Part shown: positions 45,404-53,972 of the stretch, one piece after another
Layout of the letters: every line of letters starts with the position of its first letter
How positions within the stretch are numbered: position 1 is the stretch's first letter
NCBI RefSeq assembly: GCF_020866845.1
Contig: NZ_CP086594.1
Coordinates: 3,500,001-3,564,000, forward strand
From: Sphingomonas radiodurans
Lineage (GTDB): Bacteria > Pseudomonadota > Alphaproteobacteria > Sphingomonadales > Sphingomonadaceae
Direction of reading: 5' to 3'
DNA: 64,000 nucleotides
Notes under the pieces: generated by a model
Database searches by the model: none
What the model was told of the DNA's origin: nothing
The model's input: the letters and a program-made list of their open reading frames with translations, nothing else
Program-made: the position numbers and the translations under genes

Positions 45404-46993
45404 ATGACGCATCCGTACAAACACGCCGCCGCCACTCCCGACAAACCGGCCTATATCATGGCCGGCAGCGGTGAGACGATCACCTACGCCCAGCTCGACG
45501 CCCGCGCCAATCAGGGCGCGCATCTGATCCGCGCGCTCGGGCTCAAGCGTGGCGACGCGATGGCCATGATGATGGACAATTCGGCGCGCTATTTCGAGGT
45601 CGCATGGGCGGCCGAGCGCGCCGGCGTCTATCTTACCTGCCTGTCCTCGAAGCTGCTGCCGGCTGAGGCCGAATATATCATTCGCGACGGCGAGTGCCGC
45701 GTGTTCATCGCGTCGAAGGGCACCGCGGCGTGCGCCACCGCGCTGCTGCCGCTGGTCGACGATCTCGATCGCTTCATGGTCGATGGTGTCGTCGATGGCT
45801 ACCAGGGCTGGGAAGAGGCGACCGCCGCTCAGCCTGAAACGCCGATCGCCGATCCGTCCCCCGGCCAGATCATGCTCTATTCGTCGGGCACCACGGGCAA
45901 GCCCAAGGGTGTACGCTTCGCGCTGCCGGAAGATCCCTATGGCGAGAACGTCTCGCCGCTCGTGATGATCGGGCAGGGGCTCTACGGCTTCAATCCCGAC
46001 ATGATCTATCTGTCGCCCGCCCCGCTCTATCACGCCGCGCCGCTGCGCTGGTCGATGGCGGTGCAGCAGATCGGCGGCACGGTGATCGTGATGGAGCGGT
46101 TCGACGCCGAGAAGGCGCTCGAATATATCGAGCGTTACAAGGTCACCCATGCGCAATGGGTGCCGACGCACTTCATCCGCATGCTCAAGCTCCCCGAGGC
46201 CGACCGAAAGAAATATGACGTCTCGTCGCTCAAGGCGGTGTGGCACGCCGCGGCGCCTTGCCCGGTTCCGGTCAAGCAGGCGATGATCGAATGGTGGGGC
46301 CCGATCATCGGCGAATATTACGCCGGCACCGAAGGCAACGGCTTCCACAACATCCTCTCGCCCGAATGGCTGACGCACAAGGGATCGGTCGGCCGCAACC
46401 TGACGACGATCACCCACATCTGCGACGACGAAGGCAACGAAGTGCCCCCGCGCACCGAGGGCGCGATCTTCTTCGAGGCACCAGTTACCGATCTAAATCC
46501 CACGGGAGCGGCTCCGTTCATCTACCACAATGACCCCGAAAAGACCCGGGAAAGCACGAGCGCGAAGGGCTGGACGACGCTCGGTGATGTGGGCTGGATG
46601 GACGAGGAGGGCTACCTTTACCTCACCGACCGCAAGAGCTTCATGATCATCTCGGGTGGGGTGAATATCTACCCGGCAGAGATCGAGAACCTATTGATAA
46701 CGCACCCGAAAGTCGCCGACGTCGCGGTGATCGGTGCCCCACACGAAGAGATGGGCGAGGAGGTCGTCGCGGTGATCCAGCCCAAGGATCTCTCCGAAGA
46801 TCGCGCAGCGCTGGCCGACGAACTCGCGCAATATGCCCGCGCAAACCTCAGCCACGTCAAATCGCCGCGCCGCTGGGATTTTCGCGAGGAATTACCGCGC
46901 CATGACACCGGCAAGCTCTACAAACGGCTGCTACGCGACGAATATTGGGGCAAGCTGAAGCCCGCGGAGCCATCAGCGGAGCAGGCGGCATGA
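45404..46993 (+). CDS. Acyl-CoA synthetase (AMP-binding enzyme)
   Basis: About 529 residues, adenylate-forming superfamily. Seen: P-loop LYSSGTTGKPKG, then GEYYAGTEGNG, TLGDVGWMDEEGYLYLTDR and a C-terminal PRHDTGKLYKR with the catalytic lysine. It activates a carboxylic acid as CoA thioester via an acyl-adenylate. The ATG at 45404 has GGAGAG eight bases before; a GTG four codons earlier is less likely. Its stop overlaps the next gene's ATG. Substrate unknown, but two ligases side by side suggest two related acids. Confidence 0.88.
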   Translation: MTHPYKHAAATPDKPAYIMAGSGETITYAQLDARANQGAHLIRALGLKRGDAMAMMMDNSARYFEVAWAAERAGVYLTCLSSKLLPAEAEYIIRDGECRVFIASKGTAACATALLPLVDDLDRFMVDGVVDGYQGWEEATAAQPETPIADPSPGQIMLYSSGTTGKPKGVRFALPEDPYGENVSPLVMIGQGLYGFNPDMIYLSPAPLYHAAPLRWSMAVQQIGGTVIVMERFDAEKALEYIERYKVTHAQWVPTHFIRMLKLPEADRKKYDVSSLKAVWHAAAPCPVPVKQAMIEWWGPIIGEYYAGTEGNGFHNILSPEWLTHKGSVGRNLTTITHICDDEGNEVPPRTEGAIFFEAPVTDLNPTGAAPFIYHNDPEKTRESTSAKGWTTLGDVGWMDEEGYLYLTDRKSFMIISGGVNIYPAEIENLLITHPKVADVAVIGAPHEEMGEEVVAVIQPKDLSEDRAALADELAQYARANLSHVKSPRRWDFREELPRHDTGKLYKRLLRDEYWGKLKPAEPSAEQAA

Positions 46994-48582
46994 GCTTCAA
47001 CTTCGGCGACATGATCGAGGCGGTCGAGGCCGCCATCCCCGGCGATCGCATTGCGCTTGCGCACGGCGATCAGGTCGTCGACTGGGCGACGCTGCGCACC
47101 CGCTCGAACAACCTGGCCCGCGCCCTGATTGAGCGCGGGCTCAAGCCGGGCGAGCGGTTCGCCTTTTATGCCTATAATTCCGCGGATTATCTGATCGCGT
47201 TGATGGCGTGCTGGAAGGCGCGCGGCACGCACGTCAACGTCAACTATCGCTACGTCGCCGACGAACTCGCTTATATTCTGGCCGACAGCGACGCGACCGT
47301 CCTTATCTACGACGCCCGGCTGCGCGATGCAGTGGCAGAGGTGGTCGATCGCTCGCCGCTGGTCCGCACCTGGGTCGAGATCGGCTGCGAGGATGCGCCG
47401 CCGGCGTTCGCCGAACGCTTCGACGATCTGGTCGAAGGGGAGGGCGCTCCGGTCGCGATCCCGCGCGATCCGCTCGACCGCTTCTTTATCTACACCGGCG
47501 GTACGACGGGTATGCCCAAGGGCGTCGTTTGGACTCATGCCGAACTCAACGCGATCGGCCTCGCCGTCGCCGCCACGCAGGGCTTGCCGGTGCCCACCAG
47601 CGTCGCGGAGGCTGCCGCCTTTGCCGCGGCCAACCCCGATTACCCGCGCACCGTTTGCGGCCCGCCGCTGATGCACGGCACCGGGCTGCTCTCGTCCTAC
47701 GGCGCCTTGCTCGCCGGCGGCTTCGTCGCGACGCTCTCCAGCCGCAGCTTCCGGCCCGAGGAAGCGCTCGACGCAATCGACCGCTGGCAGGCCAACCGCC
47801 TGATCGTCGTCGGCGACGCCTTCGCGCGCCCAGTGCTCGAGTCGCTCGAGGCGAACCCGGGCCGCTGGGACGTCTCGAACATCCGTCTCATCAGTTCGTC
47901 GGGCGTGATGTGGACGCAGGGCGTGAAGGACGGCCTGATCCGCCATATGCCCGAGGCGACCTGCCAGGATAATTTCAGCTCGTCCGAAGCGATCGGCATG
48001 GGTGCGTCGCTCACCACCAGGGACGGCACGGCAGAAACAGCCAAGTTTATGGTCGGCCCGCGCTGCCGTGTGCTCGACGATGATGACAAGGATATCGTCC
48101 CTGGCTCCGGCGCCACTGGCAAGGTCGTCCTCGCGCCGCCGAGCCCGGTCGAATATCATAAGGATCCTGAGAAGAGCGCGCGCACGTTCCGCATGATCGA
48201 CGGGGTGCGCTACACTGTGTCGGGTGATTTCGCGCAGGTTGCCGCGGACGGCACGCTGATCCTGCTCGGCCGCGGCTCGGCATGCATCAACTCGGCCGGC
48301 GAGAAGATCTTCCCAGAAGAGGTCGAAGAAGCCCTCAAGCTCTGCCCACAGGTCGACGACGCCTTGGTTTTCGCGATGCCCGATCCGAAATGGGGCCAGG
48401 CCGTCGCTGCGGTGGTGCAGGCGACGCCCGGGTTCGATGAGGGAGTCACATGCGATACGCTGCGCCACAAGCTCGCCGGGTACAAGCTTCCCAAGCTGAT
48501 CGTCACCACCGATCAGTCGCTGCGTGCGCCCAATGGCAAGGCGGATTATGCGCGGGCAAAGCAGCTCGCTGGCGTTGCCTGA
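46990..48582 (+). CDS. Second acyl-CoA synthetase (AMP-binding enzyme)
   Basis: A 530-residue adenylate-forming ligase with FIYTGGTTGMPKG, the QDNFSSSEAIGMG segment, DFAQVAADGTLILLGRG and a C-terminal APNGKADYARAK with the catalytic lysine. The ATG overlaps the previous stop (ATGA), so both are made together. The two proteins are clearly paralogous but not close. It may act on longer or branched acids; this cannot be told here. A transcription stop is not obvious in the 121-base gap that follows. Confidence 0.88.
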   Translation: MSFNFGDMIEAVEAAIPGDRIALAHGDQVVDWATLRTRSNNLARALIERGLKPGERFAFYAYNSADYLIALMACWKARGTHVNVNYRYVADELAYILADSDATVLIYDARLRDAVAEVVDRSPLVRTWVEIGCEDAPPAFAERFDDLVEGEGAPVAIPRDPLDRFFIYTGGTTGMPKGVVWTHAELNAIGLAVAATQGLPVPTSVAEAAAFAAANPDYPRTVCGPPLMHGTGLLSSYGALLAGGFVATLSSRSFRPEEALDAIDRWQANRLIVVGDAFARPVLESLEANPGRWDVSNIRLISSSGVMWTQGVKDGLIRHMPEATCQDNFSSSEAIGMGASLTTRDGTAETAKFMVGPRCRVLDDDDKDIVPGSGATGKVVLAPPSPVEYHKDPEKSARTFRMIDGVRYTVSGDFAQVAADGTLILLGRGSACINSAGEKIFPEEVEEALKLCPQVDDALVFAMPDPKWGQAVAAVVQATPGFDEGVTCDTLRHKLAGYKLPKLIVTTDQSLRAPNGKADYARAKQLAGVA

Positions 48583-48703
48583 AACCTTTCGGCTGGCTGA
48601 CAGGTCGGTTCAGCCCGCAGTCGCCACGCTTCGTCCATAAGGCTTTCATCGGCAGGGTGGGTCCAACTTCGGGCTACCAGTGCCGGCGGTGGAGTAAAGC
48701 AAG

Positions 48704-49693
48704 ATGGGCAGAAAGTTCATGGCCGCACTGTTGGCGGCGGCGTCGATCATCCCGGGTGTGGCAGTCGCACAGGATCGCGGCGAGCGCGGCGAGCGTACCG
48801 CGGCCCGCGCCGAACGCATGCAGCAGCGCCAGGCGCAGCAGGCCCCCGCGGGCGACGCACAGCAGCGCAGTGCGCAACGTGTCGAACGGATGCAGCAGCG
48901 CCAGGCGCAGATGCAGCAGGCACCGGCAGCCATGTCGCAGCAGCGTGCCGAGCGGATGCAGCAACGTCAGGCGCAACAGATGCAGCAGGCGCCGTCGGCT
49001 GTCGCGCAGCAGCGCGCCGAGCGGATGCAGCAGCGCCAAGTCCGGCAAGCCCAGCAGTCACCCGCCTTTGCCGGCCAACCAAGGCTGCGCGACGAGCGGC
49101 GAGACGACCGCGCGGCGTTCACCGCCGAGCGTCAGCGAGATCGCCAGGCGCTTCAGGCCGGTCAGGCAACCCGTGACGTGTATCGCGCCGATCGTTCGCG
49201 TGACGTTCAGGCCTATCGCCAGGATCGCACGCAAGACCGCCGCGTCCAGGTGCAGCGCGACCTGAACCGCAGCGCTGCCGAGCTGAACAATCAGCGCTGG
49301 CGGGATTATGATCGTAACGGTCCCCGGGCAAACAGCGTCTGGTCTGGCGGCCGCAACAATGTCGGCGTCGCGCGCGGTGGCGGCTGGAACCGTGATTGGC
49401 GCCGCGACTCGCGCTACGATTGGAACCGCTTCCGCGTCTCCAATCGTAGCGCCTTCCAGTTACCGCGCTATTATGCGCCGTATGGCTGGAACCAAGGCTA
49501 TCAGCGCTTTGGCATCGGCGCGGTGCTGTCAGCCAGCCTGTTCTCGCAGAACTACTGGATCGATGATCCCTGGTCCTATCGCCTGCCAGACGCCGGCGAT
49601 GACCTACGCTGGGTCCGTTACTACAACGATGCGATCCTGGTCGATGTCTACACCGGCGAAACCGTCGACGTGATCCACGATATCTTTTGGTAA
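48704..49693 (+). CDS. RcnB-family secreted protein with Gln/Arg-rich repeats
   Basis: A 329-residue exported protein. Residues 1-22 form a signal peptide ending AVA-Q. Residues 36-117 carry four degenerate copies of a 22-24 residue unit built on R-x-ERMQQRQAQ (ERM at 37, 61, 83 and 106). Residues 125-215 are Arg/Asp-rich. The C-terminal 70 residues match the RcnB domain (YRLPDAGDDLRWVRYYNDAILVD, VDVIHDIFW). In E. coli RcnB modulates nickel and cobalt efflux in the periplasm, but the sphingomonad relatives have unproved roles. GGAG lies about 9 bases before the ATG. Confidence 0.75.
   Translation: MGRKFMAALLAAASIIPGVAVAQDRGERGERTAARAERMQQRQAQQAPAGDAQQRSAQRVERMQQRQAQMQQAPAAMSQQRAERMQQRQAQQMQQAPSAVAQQRAERMQQRQVRQAQQSPAFAGQPRLRDERRDDRAAFTAERQRDRQALQAGQATRDVYRADRSRDVQAYRQDRTQDRRVQVQRDLNRSAAELNNQRWRDYDRNGPRANSVWSGGRNNVGVARGGGWNRDWRRDSRYDWNRFRVSNRSAFQLPRYYAPYGWNQGYQRFGIGAVLSASLFSQNYWIDDPWSYRLPDAGDDLRWVRYYNDAILVDVYTGETVDVIHDIFW
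48806..49045 (+). repeat. Coding tandem repeat in RcnB-family gene
   Basis: Four tandem units of about 66-72 bases, each with a near-constant core of GAACGCATGCAGCAGCGCC type (GAGCGGATGCAGCAACGTC in one copy), encode the R-x-ERMQQRQ repeats. Copy number may vary between strains by slippage. Confidence 0.75.
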
Positions 49694-49702
49694 GCCCTGC
49701 GC

Positions 49703-49735
49703 CCTCCGCCCCGTTCGACAAGAACCGGGCGGAGG
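49703..49735. terminator. Hairpin terminator between convergent genes
   Basis: A 14-bp stem with one mismatch, CCTCCGCCCCGTTC (49703-49716) and GAACCGGGCGGAGG (49722-49735), loop GACAA. It lies between the convergent RcnB-family and SDR genes. No clear T-run on either strand, but the stem is strong and well placed to end transcripts from both sides. Confidence 0.5.
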
Positions 49736-49742
49736 AACCGCA

Positions 49743-50531
49743 TCAGGCGCCCACGCTTGTCCCCAGCGAGGCATTCACCAGCCCACCGTCCACCACCAGC
49801 GTATCGCCCACGACATAGTCGCTCGCCCGGCTCGCAAGGAAGATCGCCGCGCCCGCCATGTCGTCGGCATTGCCGATCCGGCGCATGGGGATGCCCTTGG
49901 CCACTGCGTCGCCATGGTCGCGCGCCGCGCGGTTCATCTCGCTCGCGAACGCGCCTGGGGCCAGGCTGGTGACGATGATCGCATCCTTGATCAGCCGCGC
50001 CGCCATCCGCTTCGTCAGGTAGATCAGCGCCGCCTTCGACGCATGATAGCTGTACGTATCCCACGGGTTCAGCCGCAGCCCGTCGATCGAGGTGATGTTG
50101 ATCACCTTCGACGGCGCGTCATAGCTCGCGCGCGTCTTGAGCATCCCGTGCAGCGCCTGCGTCAGGAAGAACGGCGACTTGACGTTCAGGTCCATCACCT
50201 TGTCCCAGCCGGCCTCGGTGAATTCTTCGAACGGCACGCCCCACGCCGCGCCGGCATTGTTGACGAGTATGTCGAGATGCGCCTCGCGCTCGCCCAGCTC
50301 CGCCGCCAGCGCACGGCATCCCTCGACGGTCGAGATATCATGCGGCAGCGCGACGCAGTTCGGCCCCAGCTCGGCCACCGTCTCCTCGCACGTTGCCGCT
50401 TTGCGCGACGAAATATAGACCTTCGCGCCCTGTTCGATGAAACCGCGCGCGATGATCTTGCCGATCCCGCGGCTGCCGCCGGTGACCAGCGCGACTTTGC
50501 CTTCCAGGCTGAAGAGGTTGCTCAGGCTCAT
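49743..50531 (-). CDS. Short-chain dehydrogenase/reductase
   Basis: About 262 residues. Cofactor loop VTGGSRGIGK near 17, NNAG motif in ILVNNAGAAW, and the catalytic Ser-Tyr-Lys with YSYHASKAALIYL. Classical SDR. GGGAG lies seven bases before the chosen ATG; an ATG one codon earlier is an alternative. It is divergent from another SDR gene. Substrate unknown; its neighbourhood of CoA ligases and a thiolase suggests 3-hydroxyacyl or alcohol oxidation. Confidence 0.85.
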   Translation of the reverse strand: MSLSNLFSLEGKVALVTGGSRGIGKIIARGFIEQGAKVYISSRKAATCEETVAELGPNCVALPHDISTVEGCRALAAELGEREAHLDILVNNAGAAWGVPFEEFTEAGWDKVMDLNVKSPFFLTQALHGMLKTRASYDAPSKVINITSIDGLRLNPWDTYSYHASKAALIYLTKRMAARLIKDAIIVTSLAPGAFASEMNRAARDHGDAVAKGIPMRRIGNADDMAGAAIFLASRASDYVVGDTLVVDGGLVNASLGTSVGA

Positions 50532-50616
50532 CATATCTCTCCCAAAAACACGACGCCGCGTACCGCGCGGCTAAAATGCCCGCAAGCGCCCTACCGGTAA
50601 TTCGAACCTGCCGCGA

Positions 50617-50644
50617 TTGACCGGGCGACGCCCCATACTATGAT
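50617..50644 (+). promoter_or_regulatory. Candidate sigma-70 promoter for second SDR gene
   Basis: TTGACC (50617-50622), 16-base spacer, TATGAT (50639-50644). Both hexamers match the housekeeping consensus in five of six positions. Transcription would begin near 50651, giving a leader of about 24 bases. An 8-bp palindrome TACCGGTA (50592-50599) lies just upstream and could be an operator. Confidence 0.5.
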
Positions 50645-50674
50645 GCCGAAAAATCATAAGGATGGGATGAGAGG

Positions 50675-51502
50675 ATGCGCTTTTCGAACAAGCGTGCCGT
50701 GGTCACCGGTGGGGCTTCAGGCATTGGACGGGCGACGGCGCTGCGCCTCGCCGAGGAAGGCGCCGAGGTCTTGATCGGCGACATCGACGAGGCTGGCGGC
50801 GACGAGGTTGCGAGCACCTCGAACGGCAAGATCCGCTTCCAGCGCTGCGACGTCATGCAGGCCGACGATATCCGCGCGCTGATCGAGGCGGCGGATGCAG
50901 CAGGCGGGGTCGATGCGCTGTTCAACAATGCCGGCGCAGGCGGCGCGCGCGAAAAGATCGATGAGATCTCGCCGGAGGATTGGGATCGCACCCAGTCGCT
51001 GCTGCTCCGCTCGGTCGCGCTCGGCATCCGCTATGCCGCGCCGCTGATGGCGGCGCGCGGCGGCGGTGCGATCGTCAACACCTCGTCGGTTTCGGCGCTC
51101 GGCACCGGCTATGCGCCGACCGCTTATTCCACTGCCAAGGCTGGTGTGCTGCATCTGTCGAAGCTCGCTGCGGCGGATCTCGCCAAGAGCAACATCCGCG
51201 TCAACGCGGTGATCCCCGGCTTTATCACCACCAACATTTTTACCCGTCATCTCGACGTGCCCGCCGACAAGCTCGATCTCGCCAACATGGCAATCGCGCA
51301 GGCCGCGGCGCACGCCCAGCCGGTCAAGCGCGCCGGCCGCTCGGAGGATATCGCCGCGGCGGTCGCTTTCCTGCTCAGCGACGATGCCGGCTTCATTACT
51401 GGCACGCATTTGCTGGTCGATGGCGGCATTACGATCGGCACGCGGCAGAGCTGGGATCCCGATATCCCCGGTATGTTCGCCGCGCTGGGGGCGTTCCAGT
51501 GA
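50675..51502 (+). CDS. Short-chain dehydrogenase/reductase
   Basis: A 275-residue classical SDR with AVVTGGASGIGRAT, LFNNAGAGG and the catalytic YSTAKAGVLHL pattern, and a C-terminal VDGGITIGTRQ. The sequence RFSNKRAVVTGG at the start is directly after a GGATGAGAGG leader. Its stop overlaps the GTG of the transporter gene. A pair of SDR genes with a transporter suggests uptake and oxidation of one compound. Confidence 0.85.
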   Translation: MRFSNKRAVVTGGASGIGRATALRLAEEGAEVLIGDIDEAGGDEVASTSNGKIRFQRCDVMQADDIRALIEAADAAGGVDALFNNAGAGGAREKIDEISPEDWDRTQSLLLRSVALGIRYAAPLMAARGGGAIVNTSSVSALGTGYAPTAYSTAKAGVLHLSKLAAADLAKSNIRVNAVIPGFITTNIFTRHLDVPADKLDLANMAIAQAAAHAQPVKRAGRSEDIAAAVAFLLSDDAGFITGTHLLVDGGITIGTRQSWDPDIPGMFAALGAFQ

Positions 51503-53007
51503 GTGCGTCGATCGCCAGCGGCGCCGCGATCGGCGCGCCGCCACCCGCCCGCCGGCTACGCTCGGGCACGATGGCGAGCTACGGCTTCGGCGCCGCCGCC
51601 TATGGCGTGAAGGATTCGGGCTTCGGCACCTTCCTGCTGCTTTTCTATAATCAGGTGATCGGCGTGCCCGCGGCCACCGTCGGCTTCGTCATCATGCTCG
51701 CGCTGGTGATCGACGCCTTCGTCGATCCGACCGTCGGCTTCCTCTCCGATCGCACCCGCACAAAATGGGGCCGCCGCCACCCGTGGCTCTACGGCTCCGC
51801 GCTGCCGATCATGCTCGGCTGGGTGCTGCTGTGGAACCCGCCGCAATCGTCGCAAGCGGCGACGCTCGGCTGGCTCTTCGTGATGGCGGTGCTCGTGCGC
51901 AGCGCGGTGAGCGCGTATGAAGTGCCAAGTCAGGCGATGGCGGCCGAACTCAGCGCCGATTATGACGAGCGCACGCGGATCATGGCCACTCGCTACCTGT
52001 TCGGCTGGCTCGGCGGGCTGATCATGCTGATCGGCGCTTACTGGATCTTCCTGTCGCCGACTCCCGAATACCCCAATGGCCTCCTCAACCCCGCCGGTTA
52101 CAAGAGCTTCGCAATCGCCGGCGCATTGTTCATGGGTTTCGCGATCCTCACCTCCGCACTCGGCACGCACCGCGAAATCCCAAACCTGCCCAATCCAGTG
52201 ATCGAGAAACAATCGCTGAAGAAGAATTTCGCGGACCTGCGCGAGACGATGAACAACCGCGCCTTCGTAATCCTGATGATCGCTGGCCTGTTTGTGTATA
52301 CCAATCAGGGCATCACCTACGCGATCTCGAATTACCTCTACACCTATGTCTGGCAGTTCACGACGATCACGGTCGTTGGCTATACGCTGCCCACTTTCGT
52401 GCCGCTCAGCTTCTCGCTATTCGGCGGCGTGCTCGTCGCCTTCGTCGTCGCGCCCAAGCTTGGCAAGACGACCAGCAAGCCCAAGGCCGCCTCCGTCGCT
52501 GCGGTCCTCGCGATCATCATCGGCACTGCGCCTTATTGGCTACGGCTGGCGGGTGTGTTCCCGCAGGTCGGCGAGCCGGCGATGCTGCCACTACTCTTCG
52601 CCTTCCTCGCCGCCGGCACCGCAGCTGGCGTCACCGCGCACATTCTAGGCGCTTCGATGATGGCTGATGTCGTCGAGGATTCTGAGCAGCGCACTGGGCG
52701 CCGTTCGGAAGGCGTATTCTTCGCCGGCGGCTTCTTCATCCAGAAATGCACCAGCGGCGTCGGCATCTTCGCGACTGGCCTTATCCTCGCGGTTGCCGGC
52801 TTCCCGGCGAAGGCGGTGCCGGGGCAGGTGCCGGTCGAGGTCGTCGATCGCCTGACGATCATCTACATCGTCACTGCCACCGTTCTCGCGCTGATCGCCG
52901 CGGTCGCCTATCGCAAGTTCCCGTTTGGCCGTGCCGAACATACGGCGCGGTTGGAGGCGCTACGGATGCAAGCGCTCGATTCGGATCGCGTCGACCCCGT
53001 GCCATAA
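51499..53007 (+). CDS. Major facilitator, GPH (sugar/cation symporter) family
   Basis: About 502 residues with twelve hydrophobic segments, the first after about residue 30. The motif DAFVDPTVGFLSDRTRTKWGRRHPW and later ADVVEDSEQRTGRRSEGVFF are the hallmark of the glycoside-pentoside-hexuronide symporters (melibiose-like). It probably imports a glycoside or an organic acid with H+ or Na+. The GTG start overlaps the SDR stop (GTGA). Not part of an obvious sugar operon. Confidence 0.85.
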   Translation: MSASIASGAAIGAPPPARRLRSGTMASYGFGAAAYGVKDSGFGTFLLLFYNQVIGVPAATVGFVIMLALVIDAFVDPTVGFLSDRTRTKWGRRHPWLYGSALPIMLGWVLLWNPPQSSQAATLGWLFVMAVLVRSAVSAYEVPSQAMAAELSADYDERTRIMATRYLFGWLGGLIMLIGAYWIFLSPTPEYPNGLLNPAGYKSFAIAGALFMGFAILTSALGTHREIPNLPNPVIEKQSLKKNFADLRETMNNRAFVILMIAGLFVYTNQGITYAISNYLYTYVWQFTTITVVGYTLPTFVPLSFSLFGGVLVAFVVAPKLGKTTSKPKAASVAAVLAIIIGTAPYWLRLAGVFPQVGEPAMLPLLFAFLAAGTAAGVTAHILGASMMADVVEDSEQRTGRRSEGVFFAGGFFIQKCTSGVGIFATGLILAVAGFPAKAVPGQVPVEVVDRLTIIYIVTATVLALIAAVAYRKFPFGRAEHTARLEALRMQALDSDRVDPVP

Positions 53008-53103
53008 GCGCCGAATTTCGACGAAACTGCGACGAAACGGCACTTCATCGGCGCGGCAACACCGTTCGTCCGAATAGGTTCCCGCAGCTATTGGTATATC
53101 TTC

Positions 53104-53152
53104 CGACCCCCCGTAGCCCCGCTGCAACGAACATCCGCTGACCGGGGGGTCG
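53104..53152 (+). promoter_or_regulatory. 5' leader hairpin covering the CHAP gene ribosome-binding site
   Basis: CGACCCCCCG (53104-53113) and CGGGGGGTCG (53143-53152) form a perfect 10-bp stem with a 29-base loop. The G-run that would serve as ribosome-binding site is inside the 3' arm, which ends two bases before the ATG at 53155. A TATATC (53095-53100) could be the -10 box, putting the RNA start close to the stem. Translation must therefore be limited by this hairpin; what opens it is unknown. Confidence 0.65.
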
Positions 53153-53154
53153 CA

Positions 53155-53721
53155 ATGAATTTCAAGAATTTGACAGCGCGTTTCGCGCTGATGGCATCGT
53201 GCGCCCTGATGACGGCCACCGAAGCAAGCGCACAATTCTGGCAGTGTGCGCCTTACGCCCGCGAGATCTCGGGCATCCAGATCCGCGGCAACGCGAATAC
53301 TTGGTGGGGCCAGGCTGCCGGCCGTTACGACCGTGGCGATACGCCGAAGATCGGTGCGGTCCTATCGTTCCAGTCGACCCGCCGCATGCGCGTCGGCCAC
53401 GTGGCGATGGTTAGCCAGATCGTCAGCGACCGCGAAGTGCTGCTTACCCACGCCAATTGGTCGCGCCGCGGCGGGATCGAACGTGACGTGCGCGCAATCG
53501 ACGTCTCGCCGGCGGGCGACTGGAGCATGGTGAAGGTTTGGTACGGCCCCCAGGGCGGCCTCGGCACCTCGAGCTACCCGACCAACGGCTTCATTTATTC
53601 CGATCAGGCCCCCTCGGCCCCGACGCTCGATCGCGACCTCGACGAGACCCGCCTTGCCAACATCACCATCGCCACTGCCGCAGCCGTGCCGATGAAGGGC
53701 GCCGTCACGATAGCGAATTGA
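53155..53721 (+). CDS. Secreted CHAP-domain amidase
   Basis: A 188-residue exported protein: signal peptide 1-26 ending EASA-Q, then a CHAP domain with the nucleophile Cys31 in WQCAPYAR, the His in RVGHVAMVSQI and the third catalytic Asn in LTHANWS. CHAP enzymes cleave peptidoglycan peptides. The C-terminus (about 130-188) is a less ordered tail. It is single, with a tight hairpin over its start and the paired palindromes after it; low and conditional expression is plausible for a wall hydrolase. Confidence 0.85.
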   Translation: MNFKNLTARFALMASCALMTATEASAQFWQCAPYAREISGIQIRGNANTWWGQAAGRYDRGDTPKIGAVLSFQSTRRMRVGHVAMVSQIVSDREVLLTHANWSRRGGIERDVRAIDVSPAGDWSMVKVWYGPQGGLGTSSYPTNGFIYSDQAPSAPTLDRDLDETRLANITIATAAAVPMKGAVTIAN

Positions 53722-53750
53722 GCCGCTCCACGCAGGGCAAAGCTGGGCAT

Positions 53751-53902
53751 CGTCATGCCGGGCTCGTCCCGGCATCCACTGCGGTACTTGATCATTGGCC
53801 GAAGAGTGTGTGGTAAGGTGGACGCAGGAACAAGCCCGGCATGACGGATGAGCATGGCCCGCTTTTCCGCACCCGCTTGTTATCCCGGACTTGATCCGGG
53901 AT
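53751..53902. repeat. Paired palindromes F between convergent genes
   Basis: Three related pieces: ATGCCGGG-ctcgt-CCCGGCAT (53755-53775), a partial inverted copy near 53830-53846 (AAGCCCGGCATGACGG), and ATCCCGGA-cttga-TCCGGGAT (53882-53902). Flanking GTCAT / ATGAC match between the first two. It fills the gap between the CHAP and msrB genes. It looks like a degraded or mosaic copy of the palindromic family rather than a clean pair. Confidence 0.7.
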
Positions 53903-53972
53903 CCCGCTTGTTCTTCACAACTTGAATATTGGTTTCCGGACCAAGCTCAACGTCGATGTAACGGCACCCAAA

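Noticed and set aside
48806-49045. Tandem repeats that might be a CRISPR array
   Set aside because: The units have no unique spacers of even length and are in frame in a real gene; they encode protein repeats.
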